Of a stretch of DNA of 64,000 nucleotides, positions 28,491 to 43,400 are shown one piece after another; position 1 is the stretch's first letter, and each line of letters opens with the position of its first letter. Source of the stretch: Ahaetulla prasina (taxonomy: Eukaryota > Chordata > Lepidosauria > Squamata > Colubridae); the NCBI RefSeq assembly GCF_028640845.1, contig NC_080539.1, forward strand, positions 303,896,016 through 303,960,015, read 5' to 3'. The translations under genes and the position numbers were made by a program. The notes beneath the pieces were generated by a model. The model was not told the DNA's origin and did no database searches. It worked only from the letters and a program-made list of their open reading frames with translations.

Positions 28491-31400
28491 TATATATATA
28501 TATGGAAAGAAACAATAGGACATGAACGGTAGGCACGTTTGTGCTCTTACGCACGCCCCTTAAAGTCCTCTTAGGAATGGGGTGAGGTCAACAGTGGATA
28601 GATTTTGGTTAAAGCTTTTGGGGTTATGAGAAGAGACCACGGAGTCAGGTAATGCATTCCAAGCACAGACAATTCTGTTACAGAAATCATATTTTCTGCA
28701 ATCCAAATTGGAGCGGTTGACATTAAGTTTAAATCTATTGGTAGCTCTTGTATTATTGCAGTTGAAATTGAAGTAGTCATTAACAGGAAGGACATTACAA
28801 TGGATGATTCTATGTGCTATATACCCAGGTCCTGTCGAAGGCGACGGAGTTCCAAGTTTTCTAAACCCATATTGTCAACATCTATCTTCTAAGAAGTAGT
28901 TTTTAGTTATTTTTAAATGAATTATTTTAATACTATTAGTTGGGTCTAATAGTATTAAAAGCCAACTAATAGGCTAAGAGGGGAAGGTAGGTATAAGAGC
29001 TAAGTTTATTGCTTGCTTCAGCAATCTGAATATGTTAGATGGAACTAGGCCCACCATGTGTAATGATATGTGGGAATGATCTTGGGAGAGAGGAAGAAGA
29101 GCCACAGACTAGACTACCTTCATGTAAAAGATAGCTCCGCTATTAGAAGGGGGAATGTGGGAAGCATTTCAGAATAGACCCTCCCACGATTTCTAGAGAA
29201 ATTCCATCTGATAAGTTTATGTCAACATAGCCTTACAATAAAAGTAGAGATAGTCCTCATAGTTGTGTTTCTTGTATGGAACTGAAGAAGTTTCTTGGAT
29301 GAGAAGCAAAACGTTTTCAAAGGAAAATGTTGCCTTTTGGAAAAAGCACCTTTGGGACAACCTGGCCTAGATGATTGAGAATCTCCTTAGATATTCTTCT
29401 CTGGACTAGCTCAAAGGGCTAATATCGTGCTATTCACAGGTGATATTTTACCAAATATACTCCTAGTGGTCTGAAATTCACCCAGCAATTTGGGCAGAGT
29501 TCTCAATAAATAAAATGGCAAAGAAAATGGTTTTCAGAGATTTTTTTTTTGGTCAGTTCTATTCTTTTCAAGGAATCCAGATGAAATATGAAAGGGGTAG
29601 AGAAACAACGTGAGAATTTGTTCCAGAAATGAATCAAATACATGAGGAGAATGAAATTAAAATTAGGATTCTTCCCATTCTCCCTAGTTCTGACAGGACA
29701 TTTTTGTGACTTGTTGATTTTTTTTTACAGAGATGTAGCAGCACACTTTCAGAGCAGAAGCATGCCCTGAATCATGGTCAGAGTCCTCTGCCCATGTATT
29801 TGGTCCTGAACACCAGGGACAAATATAGCCTCCAAGAATTTAAAGGTAACATTATCCACGTTGATTGTGATTCAACAGTAATAAGAGGTCTTATTGATCT
29901 GCCAAGAAAAGCAAAGATTTATTTCATTTTAATGTGTACCACAGCGCTGCTGTTATTGGTCTAGAGCCCAACAAAGGAGTCTCAATGCCATGGTATATAT
30001 TACTCTCTAAAATGAGTGGTGAAATTTCTAAGCTGTTCCCTACTTTTTCTTCCTCTTTTCCTTTTTTGAGGTCTTCTAAAGAAATGAAGATTGTTGCATT
30101 GCTGTAGCTTTGTCTTGCAATGCCTCAAAAAGCAAGATATCTCTTTATCACTGCCTGTTAAATTGGGGGAAGGAAAGAATAAAAAATGGAGTCAGAAAAT
30201 GAGGCAAAAAAGATAAATATGTAAGAAGACCTGTGGAATGAGAGAAATTATTGTAGGACCACCTAAGTATCTATCTATTTTCTTCTTCTTCTTTTTTTAG
30301 TCCTTGGAGGGGAGCCTTTTAGTCATAACATGATTCTTCGTACTTTCTCAGAACATAGTATTCTTTAAATATATTCTTGAATGATTATTTTTTTCACTTC
30401 CTTTCAGCTACTGGTTCTTGGATAGAGTAAGGGAAATAATGGATTTTTGGACAATTGCTAGTAGATGCTGAGATGCTTGGTTAGAATATCTAAGTAATTG
30501 GGTTTGACAATAAGGTTTTGAGGCTTTGGCGATTAAGAGCAAAACTGTGGTGAACATGAAGAAGCAGCAGGAAGAAATGATTAATTTTAATTATTGTTCT
30601 CTCTAAGCTTTCAGTTATTGCAATGATAACGAACAGTAGAACTATCTGACAGCAAAAAGAAGACTTTGGAGAGCATCTGCAAATGTAAATCCCAACAGGA
30701 GAACGGGGAACATTAATTCAAGAGCCAACATAAATACCATAGACTCTCATGTAAACTAACAGGCAGGATTGTCACCTTCCTTCTCTCGAGATTTTCAGTT
30801 ACTGATGACCTGATGGATTAGAGGGGAACAAAAAACAGTGTGAAGATTAAAAAAGGCAGCCAAAAAGGTGATAGTGGGCACATAATCATTGCTTGGTCTT
30901 TTCAGTGCTATTTAGCATTTCATTTCTCCCTGTATATTTTGTATACTTAGCTTGATGGAAATGCGGCCAAAAAAGCAACTAATAAGTATTAAAAAGCTAA
31001 TTTAGTTACATTCAACCATTGCAAAATCATATTTTGCAAAACCAGTGTTTCATTTGAACCTGTAACTGATGTGATTTTGTTGTAGAGTATGTGGAATTTA
31101 CTCCTTTTGAGGTTGGATTATTAAAATATGGTGCTTACATTCGTGCTGAAGACTATGGGAGCAAATTCTTTATGGGTCGGATGATGAAGAAGATCCCAGA
31201 ATCTCAAATCTGCTTCATGAAAGGTACTCATACATGTTCCATGAAACAATGCCATTTCTTTTCAGAAATTCTGGTTTCACTTGTCTGAAAGTTGTCAAAA
31301 ACAAGGTTGAAAAGAAAAATCAACAAGGTTGATTATTTTAGATTGTAATCTAAAGCAACGGGAGGGACATATGCCCCCCTAGAGAACATAGGATATTTCA

Positions 31401-34400
31401 AAGGAACCACAGGAGAAAAATGTGGAACAGGGATGGGCACATTTTGGGGAGGCACAGAAAAGCAAAAATCTATTTTGCTCATTCATTCATTCATTCATTC
31501 ATTCATTCATTCATTCATTCATTCATTCATTCATTCAGACCTGCAAGGTCCCTTCCAACTCTGTTAATCTGTTATCTGTTATTTTTGATAGTTGCCAGTC
31601 AATGACTCTTGGTGGCTTACAATTACTACAGACAATGTCTTGCTGATGCCAGAAAATATATTAGTTAATATCCCATGTTCATATCCAGTAATGGGATTGG
31701 CTCTGGACAGATGGAACACAGAAGGAAAACAAGGTCAGAAGGGAGCCACAAGCAAGAGAAGGTTGAGGAACACTGCTCCAAAGCATTTTCAGTTTCTTCC
31801 AATGTTGTACCATAAATCTGACAAGTTGGCACTGTCGCCTGTGATTATGAACCATAACAGATCATACTCAATAGTACAGTGGCATCCTGCTTAAGGCAGT
31901 TTTGTATGGGTGAATTACTTTTTAATATGTTTTTACGGAGAAAACATGAATGAACAGAAAATAGTTTCTTTTCCCTTGAGTCTGCCAGTTTCAACAATGA
32001 TAAAGATAAGTAAAGACTGCCTCCTTGTGGCAGTTAGACTAGAATCTAAATTAGTGTCAGGGCTGATTCGCATAGTCCATGAACTATTTGCACCATCTCA
32101 AATACGAGCCACTGATTATTACTAAGAAAGGAGTACCTCGTACTATCCTCTGCTTTTACTCAGCCCATCTTTTTTTCCCTATTTGTGGCAGCTTATTCAG
32201 TGTTGTCCTGTGCACCTTGCTTCACTTTAGCACCTCCACTCCAGTTGGCTATTGTACTCTGGAATAGCTCCTCTTCTCTGGGCTTTCCTTCATGGCCATT
32301 TTTTTTTTACAAATTCAGCAGTGAACAGTAAAAGCTGGACTTTCTTTTCCATCCTCTTCCTCCTGCCAGGTTCACTCATGCATCTGTGAAAGTGCACTTT
32401 TAAAAATTCACCTCAGTTTCAGGGTGAAGTTGACAAGAATCCTGCTGCTTTCCCATTCTAGCCTAAGTGGTAGGAAAAATGGTAACACTGATTTTTTTTC
32501 TTTCCCTTCCCCTCCCTTTATTAGTTCAGAGGAAGTAAGGAGAATCCTCTGAACAGGAATTCTGGTAAATATGCTTTGGACTGTGACCAAAATGAAGGAG
32601 GAGGTTTGAAACCAGAAAGGGATTTCTTAAGCCAGCTTTATTTCTGGCTGGTCTAGGAAGAACGCAAAGAAGACCAATAAACATGATTAAGAGACTAGCG
32701 TTTAAAAGATATGAAGAACTGTTGCAGAAATTGGGTATGTCTAGTTTAATGAAAAGAGGAACTAGGAGTAACAGGATAGCAGTGTTGCAATATCTAAACA
32801 GCTGCCACAAAGAAGTGGGTGGGTGGGTGGGTGTCAAGCTATTCTCCAAAGCACCTGAAGGCAGAACAAGAAGCTAGGGATGAAAATGAATCAACAAGAG
32901 AGAACCAAACTAGAACTTAAGAAGAAAATTCCTGACAGAACAATTAACCAGTGGAATGGCTTGCATCCAGAAGTTGTGAGTGCTCCAACAGTGGCGGGTT
33001 TGCCTGAAATGGTATAGGGCATGGGTGTCAAACCCGATGTGTCACGTGACATCATGTGACGTATTGTGACATTTTTTATGGTTGCGGAGCTGGGGCATGA
33101 TGCATCTGGCCCGCAGGCTGTCAGTTTGACACCCCTGGATAGGGTCTCCTTCTTGAGCAGGGAATTGTACCAGAAGACCTCCAAGGTCCCTCCAATTCTG
33201 TTATTCTGTTATGCCAGGGAGACAAGCAGCTAAAGGCCAAATTGTGGAAAAGCTTACTTCATCATACTTTCAGTTAGAGACCATTTTATTCAGCATGAAA
33301 ATAACCAAAACAACATTATTACAGTGGTATAAACCTAAACTTTATAAAAATGTACTGCTTAAAACTCACCCAATTATTTCCCTTTTATAGTCATTATCAA
33401 AGCATACATTCCCCCTATTCATGAGTTCAATTTCTTACATTATCTGTAATTAAATTCTTCTGATCAGATAGGAAAAACACTGGCAGTGTGTGGGGGATGT
33501 TGTTGCTCTGCCATTAACAAATCTCTTCCTTAAAAATAGTGATTTTTTTTTTAAACCCTGTGTACCAAGGGACAGAACCAGAGTTACTCAACAGGGTTAC
33601 CCGTTGAGCAGGTAGCTGCTAATGAATAGCTCTGGGAAAGAGGCAGAAATTGACAGAAATGGAAAAGTTTGGAAATGACTGTTTTTCCCTAATGCCTGTA
33701 TATAGACTTGTACATAAAAGAAACAAGTCCACATCGTCTCTATTTCTGTGAAGCAATTGTTTTCTTTTAAAGACATACCCACACTGAGCTTTGAAAGAGT
33801 CGGGGGTCCTGCTGTGAAAGCATCTAAGCAATTCTCTAGTTCAGAACTCTTCTGTTTTTTTTTAACTTTCTCCTTAAAATTTTTGATTTTGCTGAAGATT
33901 TAAAAATTGACTTCAAGAACCAACAATACTGAAGATTCATGCAGAGGAATGTATTTCTTCTGTTGCTTTGATTATTAATATGGATTATGCTGCTCTGGGC
34001 AGTTCAGCAATGATTAGCATGATCAATACTTTAATTACTATACATGCTGTTGTGTACTTTCAGGTCAGAGAGTCAGACTGATGCAATACAATGCATTAAG
34101 ACACGAGGCTAGAATCCATAAGTGTGAGTTCTAGTCCTGGTTTAGGCATAATGCCAACCGGGTAATCTGGAGTCAGCCATTCTCTATCTCATCCCTAGGA
34201 AAGAGGCAATGACAAACCACCACCAGCTCTTGCCAAGAAAACTGCAGGAACTTCTCCAAGGGATTTGCCAGGAGCCAGTAATGACTCGACGGCAAAAAAA
34301 ATTTAGTTAATTACTGAAATGAACTGAATGAATGACCAGGCTGTTCTTGAAAATTACCAAGTGAAAAAAGCTGAGACATTTTTATTGGCTTCCAAATCTC

Positions 34401-37400
34401 TTGATAATATTTTTTTATTCCTTTTAAATCAGAATAACATATTAGTAATATCCAATGAAGGTTGCATTCTATTGTATGGAAGTTTATGCTTTAGTTGATA
34501 TGAATATCTTTGAGATGCCACAAACCTCCGATTTTGGCTTCTTTTCTGCTATGTGCAAGTACTAACTTAGCTCCAATTTTTCAAAGAAATATGCAGTGAA
34601 CTGGTGCTAGGACCTTTCCTCGACAAAGTCTATGTTTTATTGCTGAACAATTTCCCACCCAATTTTTAAAAACGTATGTATAGTTTTTACATTTTAAATA
34701 ATTCATTTGTGTACCACCCAGAATCTTTCTGTGAGGAAAATGGACAGTTTCTAAATTTGATAAATAAATAAAAGTAAATAAAACTTCTTATTCAGCAATC
34801 CAAATTGTTCCAGAGACCTTCAACAGATGAAGTTTAAATTGTTAAAAATCATTCAAAATGGACTCTCAAGGGAAACCAGCCTGGGCGAAGTTCATTTGGA
34901 TGTTTAGGGATCATCATTTCTGAGATGGAAGCTCGTTCTGGACCCTTAAGCGAGTGCGACATTTTCATGAGAGCCATAGGACTGCAGTCTTAACATCCAA
35001 TTAGAACTATTTGGAAAACAGACCTTTTGATATATACAATTCAGAAATAAACCTGAATATCTTACTAACTCTTGAACTTTCTTTAGGTATGTGGAGTAAT
35101 GTGTTTTCCTATAACCTCTTGGATGCATGGCGTAGAATTGACAGTTCAGAAGATAGTTTTTTGTATAGCTATACCCAGGACAAAATAAAGCAAATAGGTT
35201 AGTAAAATACAAGTTGCTTTAAATTTGATTATTTAGTTTATATAATACATCTCTAGAGTATCAATTCTAGTGATAAAACCCTGGGTGTAAATTTCCATTA
35301 AGTGAATAATTCAAAGCAGCTATATTATTGCAAAAAGTTAATTCTGAAATGTAATGAAAAAGAGCAATTAACCCACTGCAGCAAATTACATATCAGAACT
35401 TTGCTATGTTTTCTTTTATTGAACTTCAGGTATTTAACAGTTTAGGTTTATAATTACAATAATCTGTCTCAAAAATACTGTAGGATGTTGATAGATATGG
35501 GCATACTTCAGTAGATACCTCTCATTCGTATTTCAGAATGTAACTGAATAATGAAAAAGTCAATAGCTGTACTCTAAAGAGCAATCCCCTTCATGGATTA
35601 CTGCCTTGTCGTGGCAGAGGGGCTTACATAGCTCAATGAAGCTATGAACTATGCCATGTAGGGCCAATCAAGTTGGAGAGGTCATAGGAGAAAGCTCTGA
35701 CAAAACATGATCCACTGGAGAAGGAAATGGCAACCCACTCCAGTATCTTTGCCATGAAAACTCCATGGACAGTATCAAAAGGAAAAAAAGATATGACGCC
35801 GGAAGATGAGCCCCTCAGGTCAGAAAGTGTCCAATATGCTACTGGGGAAGAGCAGAGGGCTAGTACTAGTAGCGCCAGAAAGAGTGAAGTGACTGGGCCA
35901 AAGCTGAAAGGGCGCTCAGCTGTGGATGCATCTGGTGGTGAAAGGAAGGTCCGATGCTGTAAAGATCTATTCTCCATAGGAACCTGGAATGTAAGACCCA
36001 TGAATCAAGGCAAGCTGGATGTGGTCAAACAAGAGTGACAAGACTGAACATCTTAGCAAACTAAAATGGACAAGAATGGGTGAATTTAATTCAGATGATC
36101 ATCAGATATACTACTGCGGGCAACAATACCTCAAAAGAAATGGAGTAGCTTTCATAGTCAATAAACAGTAGGAAAAGAAATACTGGGATACAATCTCCAA
36201 AATGACAGAATGATCTCAGTTCGAATCCAAGGCAAACCATTAAATATCACAGTAGTCCATGTCTGCCCCAACCACTGGTGTTGACAAGGATGAAATTGAC
36301 CGGTTCTATGAAGCCCCACAGCACCTTATAGATTTAACCCCAAAAAATGATGTCCTTATCATCATGGGGGATTGGAATGCTAAAGTAGAAAGCCAAAAAA
36401 TAACCGGAATAACAGGCAAGTTTGGCCTTGGAGTACAAAATGAAGCAGGGCACTGGCTGATAGAATTTTGTCAAGAGAATATGATAGGCATAGCAAACAT
36501 TGTTTTTCAACAATCCAAGAGATGACTCTACACATGGACAACACCAGACGGTCAACACAGAAATCAGATTAACTATGTGCTCTGCAGACAAAGATGAAGT
36601 TCTATACCAGTGATGGCTAACCTTTTTGCTGTCGCGTGCCAAAAGTGTGGGGAGCATGGGGGGGGTTGTGCACATGCCCACACCCATAATTCAATCCGCT
36701 CCCCATGCACGTGCATGCAACCTCTCCTGTTTCCCCCACTTTTGGCACACGATGGCCCATTTTTCACCCTCCCCAGGCTCCAGAGGCTTTCTAGGAGCCT
36801 GGGAAGGGCTAAAACGGCCCCATCCTCCCTGGAGGTCCTCCAGAGGCCAAAAATGGCCCATTTCCTGACTTCTGGTGGGCCCAGAAGGCCAAAAATCAGC
36901 TGGCCAGTATGCTGGAGCTGAGCTAGGGAAATGCTCACGTGCCCACAGATATGGCTCCACGTGCCACCTGTGGTACACGTGCTATAGGTTCGCCATCACA
37001 GCTCTATACAGTCAGGAAGAACAAGACCAGGAGCTGACTGTGGCTCAGATCATGAGCTTCTCATTGCAAAATGTAGGCTTAAAATGAAGAAAGTAAGGAA
37101 AACCACTAGGCCACTCAGGTATGAACTAAATCATATCCTTGATGAATATACAGTAGAGGTAACAAATAGATTTAAGGAATTAGATTTGATAGACAGAGTG
37201 CCTGAAGAACTATGGATGGAGGTTTGCAACAATGTACAAGAGGTAGCAACTAAAATCATCTCAAAGAAAAAGAAAGGCAAGAAAGCAAAATGGCTGTCTG
37301 AGGAAGTTTTGCAAATAGCTGAGGAAAGAAGGGCAGCGAAAGGCAAGGGTAAAAGAGAAAGATACACCCAATTGAATGCAGAATTCCAGAGAATAGCTAG

Positions 37401-40400
37401 AAGAGATAAGAATGCCTTCTTAAATGAACAGTGCAAAGAAATAGAAGAAAACAATAGAATAGGGAAGACCAGAGATCTCTTCAAGAAAACTGGAGATATG
37501 AAGGAAACATTTCATGCAAAGATGGGCATGATAAATGGCAGGGACCTAACAGAGGCAGAACAGATTAAGAAGAGGTGGCAAAATTACACAGAAGAACTAT
37601 ACAAGAATGAACTTAATGTCCCTGATAACCAAGATGGGGTGGTCAGTGACCTTGAACCAGACATCCTAGAATGTGAAGTTAAATGGACCTTAGGAAATCT
37701 GAGCAACAAAAAAGCTAGTGGAGGTGACAGTATTCCAGCTGAGCTATTCAAAATCTTAAAAGACGATGCAGTAAAAGCGCTACCCTCAATTTGCTAGCAA
37801 ATTTGGAAAACTCAACAGTGGCCACAGGATTGGAAAAGGTCAGTTTACATTCCAATTCCAAAGAAAGGTAAAGCCAAATAATTCAAACTATTGCACTATT
37901 GCATTCATTTCACATGCTAATAAAGTTATGCTTAAAATCCTACAAGTTAGGCTCCAGCAGTATGTGGATTGAGAACTACCAGAAGTAAAGGCAGGATTTT
38001 GAAGAGGAAGAAAAACTAGAGATCAAATTGCCAATATACGCTGGATCATGAAAAAAACATCTACTTCTGCTTCATTGATTATGCTAAAGCCTTTGATTGT
38101 GTGGATCACAACAAATTGTGGCAAGTTCATAAAGAGATGGGAGTATCAGATTATCTTATTTGTCTCTTGAGAAACCTTTATGTGGGTCAAGAAGCAACAG
38201 TGAAAACTGGACATGGAACCACTGATTGGTTCAAAATTGGGAAAGGAATCCAGGAAGGCTGTATACTGTCAACCTGCCTATTTAACTTATGTGCAGAATA
38301 CATCATGAGAAAGGCAGGACTTTGTTGTTGTTGTTCGTTGCGAAGTCATGTCTGACCCATCGTGACCCCATGGACAACATTCCTCCAGGCCTTACTTTGG
38401 CCACCTAATGAGAAGGAAGGACTCACTGGAGAAGAGCCTAATGCTGGGAAATATTGAGGGCAAAAGAAGAATGGGACGATAGAATGGTGGCTGGATGGAG
38501 TCACTGAAGCAGTAGGTACGAGCTTAAATGGACTCCAGAGGATGGTAGAGGACAGGAAGGCCTGGAAGAATGTTGTCCATGGGGTCACGATGGGTCGGAC
38601 ACAACTTCGCAACTAAAAACAACAACAACAAAGAGCAATGTTTCCCAATCTTGGTAACTTTAAGCTCGGTGGAATTCCCTCCCAGAATTTCCTAGTTACC
38701 ATGCTGACAGGGAAATTCTGGGAGTTGAAGTAAACACACTTTAAATGGGCCTAGCTGGGAGCCATGGAACAATGGAGCCAATGATTTTGCTGTGAATAAT
38801 TTGAGAAGTGTAAGGGATAAATTTTTCACTTCTTGTATAGAAGAATCTTAAGACAGCTGAAGAGGTTTTTTTGTTTTTGTTTTTGTTTTTTGAGTCTGGG
38901 CATCTGCTATGTTGATGTGCAAGTTCCATGTCCTTGAGCTTTAAATGGCAATCTAAATATTTGAAAACTCTCACCTGCTCAATTTTTCCCTTTCTATTGC
39001 CTAGTGAAACTTACTTTTTTTTTTTTAGTAAAGACCATTATTTTGGTCTTCTGGAAGTTCAGAACAAGGTGATTTTCACTACAGTAGCATACAAGACTTT
39101 TGAGTGTGCACCAAAAACCAATGGGGGATCTTGGAATAATGGCTATGTCATCTCTCCATAAAGCAGAAGTAGAACATGCACTTCTGTTATTCCAGGCAGA
39201 TGGGAGTTTTGATCTGAGAGTTGTTTTGCTTATGAGTTGACCCATAAGTAAGAAAGAAGGAAAGAGGTAAAATGCCTCTACTGTGCACAGAGAATACGTC
39301 TGTAATTAAACTCTTGTGGATTGAACCTTACTTTGATTCAGAAGAATAGCGTCTTGATACAATTCATGGATTAGGAACAATAGCATCAGTCAATGTCCAA
39401 TCCCCTTAGTTTTTCCCATAGAAAGGGTCTTGAGCTTGAGTCCATTGCTGACTTGAGAATGGCAAAAGCCATGAACAGAGAAACTCAAGATTGTCTCAAT
39501 CAGTATAATCAATATCATTATACAAGGATGAGCTCTAATGTGAAATAGCCACTCTGTATCATAACTGATTACACCCATCATTCACCAGCTGTGTGGGCAG
39601 CTGCATGTGTGTGAATGTGTATGAATTTTATTCCACATACAGTCAGTGACTGGCCTACCTATTATATTAATTCTGTATTAATGAGCATATAAAAAGAATA
39701 TTTATTTATAAATATGCATTTATTTATTTATAAATATGACTGTATGTATATTTATATGTGTTCTGTCCCCCACCTCAGTCCGGGAGGCATGCGAACTAAC
39801 TCAATTAGCCAGCAATTTAGTCCATGGCAACTATCAGCTCTGGCAGCAAACCAGCGTTCGTCTGCCAAGGTTTTCTTATCTCCTTGATGCCGGCATCACA
39901 GAGCTCGTTACCGGAGCAACCAGGAAGTCAGGAGCAAACAGCAATTCAGGCCAAATGCTCAGTCAGATAGTTCAGCTCAAGTGTTCTCCAGTCAGTTGAC
40001 TTGTTCGTCACGAAGTAGTATAGCAGCCCCTTTTGCTTTTATCCCCTGTGGGGTGTGGCTCCATGACTCAGCACTTTCTAGGCCTGCCCCACCCCTGCGT
40101 CTGTTGTTCCCACCTCTCTTGTCTACAAAGCCTGGGATCTAACCAGGGCTGATTGTCCACAGCTGGGTCTGGAAGTGTTTCCTGGGCGGGGGGAGATACA
40201 GGAGACAGAGGCCTCCTCACCTCCTCTACCTGGCCTGCCTCTGGCTCCTGGAGCTGAGCCAGAGAGGCTGGCCCTGCAGAAGGGAGCCCTGACGGCCCTT
40301 CCCCCTCACTCTCTGAGTCAATTTCTGGCAGGGGGCCAGGCCTGGGGGGGGTGCTGGAGCCACAACACTATGTATATATGTGTATATATGCACAGATATA

Positions 40401-43400
40401 CATAATAACATATAGGCATACAATCTCTGTCTCTTCCTTCTTCCCTCTCTCTCCCTGTCCCCCATACAGGGTATACCAAAAGTTGAGCTCCATAATCACA
40501 ATATCTTTTAATCTTTTTTTTCCACAGAAAATGCTACTGTATTAAAGAAATGTTCAAAGGTCAAGTAACAAGAGTGTTTAGAAGAAAATGGAAAACAATT
40601 TAAACATTTTAATATACAGTAATGCATATAATAAATTTTCAGTGGGGCTTGGCTTTTGGTATACTCTGAAGTGATAATCAATAACAAAAATCTTGCAATA
40701 TACATTAGTCTATCTTTTCCTCTTAGTGCCTGCTGCACTAAATTAACCTATGTATCTTCTGTTCTTCAGAAGAAAAACCACCTCTACCACCAGTACCAGA
40801 AGCAGTGAATACCTACCTGGTCATGCCTACACTTAAGATTATGAAGTTACTTCGTGAAGTCATAACAGAGCGTGTATCAACATCAGAGGTCTACAATTTC
40901 TTAAATGGATTCCAATTAAACAATGGATATTTAGAGAATAAAAATTTTTATATATGGAAAGGTACATGGTAAATACTAAGAAAATTTGTATCAGTTTGTT
41001 CATTAAGATGATGACCTTATTTTAAAAAATGCAAGTGTTAATGCTAAAATACAGTTAGTAAGATGTCTAAAATTGGACATATCTCTCCCTTGAAAATGGC
41101 AATTGTCAAATAAACTATGATGGCTGGATTACCCAAACCAAACAAAATACATTAACAGCTTTGCACACTATGTGAACTTACCCACTAAAATGTAGCACTC
41201 AAAGTACAAAATAGCAAAGAGTCTCATGAGTTCACAATCTGGCTCAGCTATATTATTGGAATGTGATTGGATAAGTCTAATTCTACATTATTTTAAATGA
41301 GCAATAAAACAATATTGTTAAGGGTATATACAAGAACTGAAGAATAAGTATTGGGATATCACATATCGCTGGGTAAGATTTTAAAGAAATTTTAACTGTA
41401 GTTTGAGACTAATTTAATGAAATATTCTTTTTCACATTTACTGGATACCACAGGGAATTAACTTTATTATGTTGAAAGTATAGTCTGGGTGATATTGATT
41501 TGTCTGCTTTTGCCCATTTTTGTTTAATTTCCATATATTTATTAATATACTATTACAAAGATCAATATGATTTAAATCTGAATTCCTGAGATATATTCAC
41601 TTTATATACTGACAATCTCTCAATATTATGGAAATACTGGTCAATAGCATTCCATGTAGTCAATGTTTAATGATCAGTGCAAAAATTAGACTGAAGGAAG
41701 CGTGTGTTTTGTTGTTCTCTTTATTTTCTGTTTTTAGTTCCCCTCTCCCCTGTTTTTCTTACCTTCTTTTTCTTTCTCTTATTTCATTTATTAAAGCAAA
41801 TATATTGGCACTGAATCAATTGCTTCCTTGTTTCATACTGGTCAGATGCTCCTCAGTTGCTATTTCATTCTTGTTTCACGCTGGCAATTTTCAGTGCAAC
41901 AGTGCTTCCAAAAGAACATTTAGTTATAAAGAGAAGGTTTCTCTTGCATCAGATATAAACAGATAACAAGCTGTTTCAAGTAACATTCCATAATTCAAAA
42001 GTTATGGTTTTATGAATGTGGAAATGTGATGTGCCACATGTCCTAAGGAAAATAAGAAGTTGAATCAAACCAAAAAGCAAATTGCTTTTTGAAGCTATGA
42101 GCTGCTAATGAAAATGTTTGTCTTTCAGATACTGTACTGGACATTTTTCCTAACCAGTTGATGACTCCATTGGAATATCTGAATCTTGTAGATACAGCTG
42201 CCTTTATAGATACCAGCTATGCACCACTGATGAGACCAGAGAGAAAAGTGGATGTCATTATACATTTAAATTATTCTTCAGGCTCACAAACAGTAGTGAG
42301 ATGACTTACAATTGTGTTGTTTTTGTGTCATTAGTCACAAAGGTCCCTTCCAACTCTGTTAATCCGTTAATATGAATTCTGAGAGGTCACGTTCATGTCC
42401 ATATACAGTATGTGCTTTTGCTTTATCTGAGAATGCTAGCATTAAATGGGCTTAAAAGGACGGTCTCATTCCCCCTGGAGATAAACATACACAATTGCAT
42501 TTTCACTCATATTAAACACTGTTATTGTAGTCCTGGAACAAGGAAACCCTTTTTAAAGGTCTTGAAGATTATTTGTGGAGGTCACAATACTGGGTAGAAA
42601 AGGATTTGCTCTTACTTCCATATCAGTGTCTTCTCTCTCCAATTCGTCTGGCCAAAGATTTTGGTAAACTGATTAAAAGTTCAGAGCTAAAAATTAGCAA
42701 GGACATTCACTGCTAAAGTCAATAGTTTAGGTGCTAATCCTAGTGTGTAGTGCAAGTTCCAAATATACAGGTTTTTATTGATGGCCATCTTTAAGTGAGT
42801 GAAACACAATCCAGTGAAAATACCAAAGTCTTTTAAGAAGTTGTTATGCCTGAAGCACACAAAGCTAATTTATGGAGCACAGAAAGTTGGGAAATTTAGG
42901 AAGTTGTTCCAGTGCCACCCTATACTTAAGTAAATCTTAAATGCAAAAAATCCTGAGACTCCATCTACGCACAGCTAGTACTGATCAGTTCTGATTACAA
43001 GATTCAGGTTATTCAGGAACAATAGTCTACTTCTGGGTAAATATCCAGCCTAAATATCCCAAGCAAATAAACATTCTTCCATTTTTGCCTAAAGGGACCA
43101 ATGACGTTCTCCTGTGCATTACCTAGGTGATGTATGAAAAGCAATTTGAACATTGTAAGGACCAAATTCAGAATCCAGTCTAAATCAAGACACAGATTAT
43201 TTTCACAGAAGATCCTTTTCTTCTTCTTCTTGTGCCTTATCTGTCATCGGACATTGGCGATCATGTTGGCAATCCTATTTTTGTCAACAGCCACATGAAA
43301 AAGTGCTGCTGAGTTTTGTCCAAACCAGTCCTTTAGGTTTTGAAGCCATGATGTTTTTCTTCTGCCTGGACTTTGTTTGCCTTCAATCTTTCCCTGGAGG

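Noticed and set aside
28351..28554. Minus-strand frame with an IYIYIYIY run
   Set aside because: It is the translation of the TA array in a LINE tail.
33597..33831. Overlapping minus-strand frames of 61 and 70 codons
   Set aside because: No domain, splice or start context supports them; they look like chance frames in an intron.
35011..35202. 63-codon frame taken as a complete small gene
   Set aside because: Its second part is the gene 1 exon at 35087-35197 with good splice sites; the first part is intron read-through.
37084..37797. 237-codon frame, the longest in the window, as a host gene
   Set aside because: It is the inter-domain and RT part of the BovB LINE, inside a TSD-flanked insertion.
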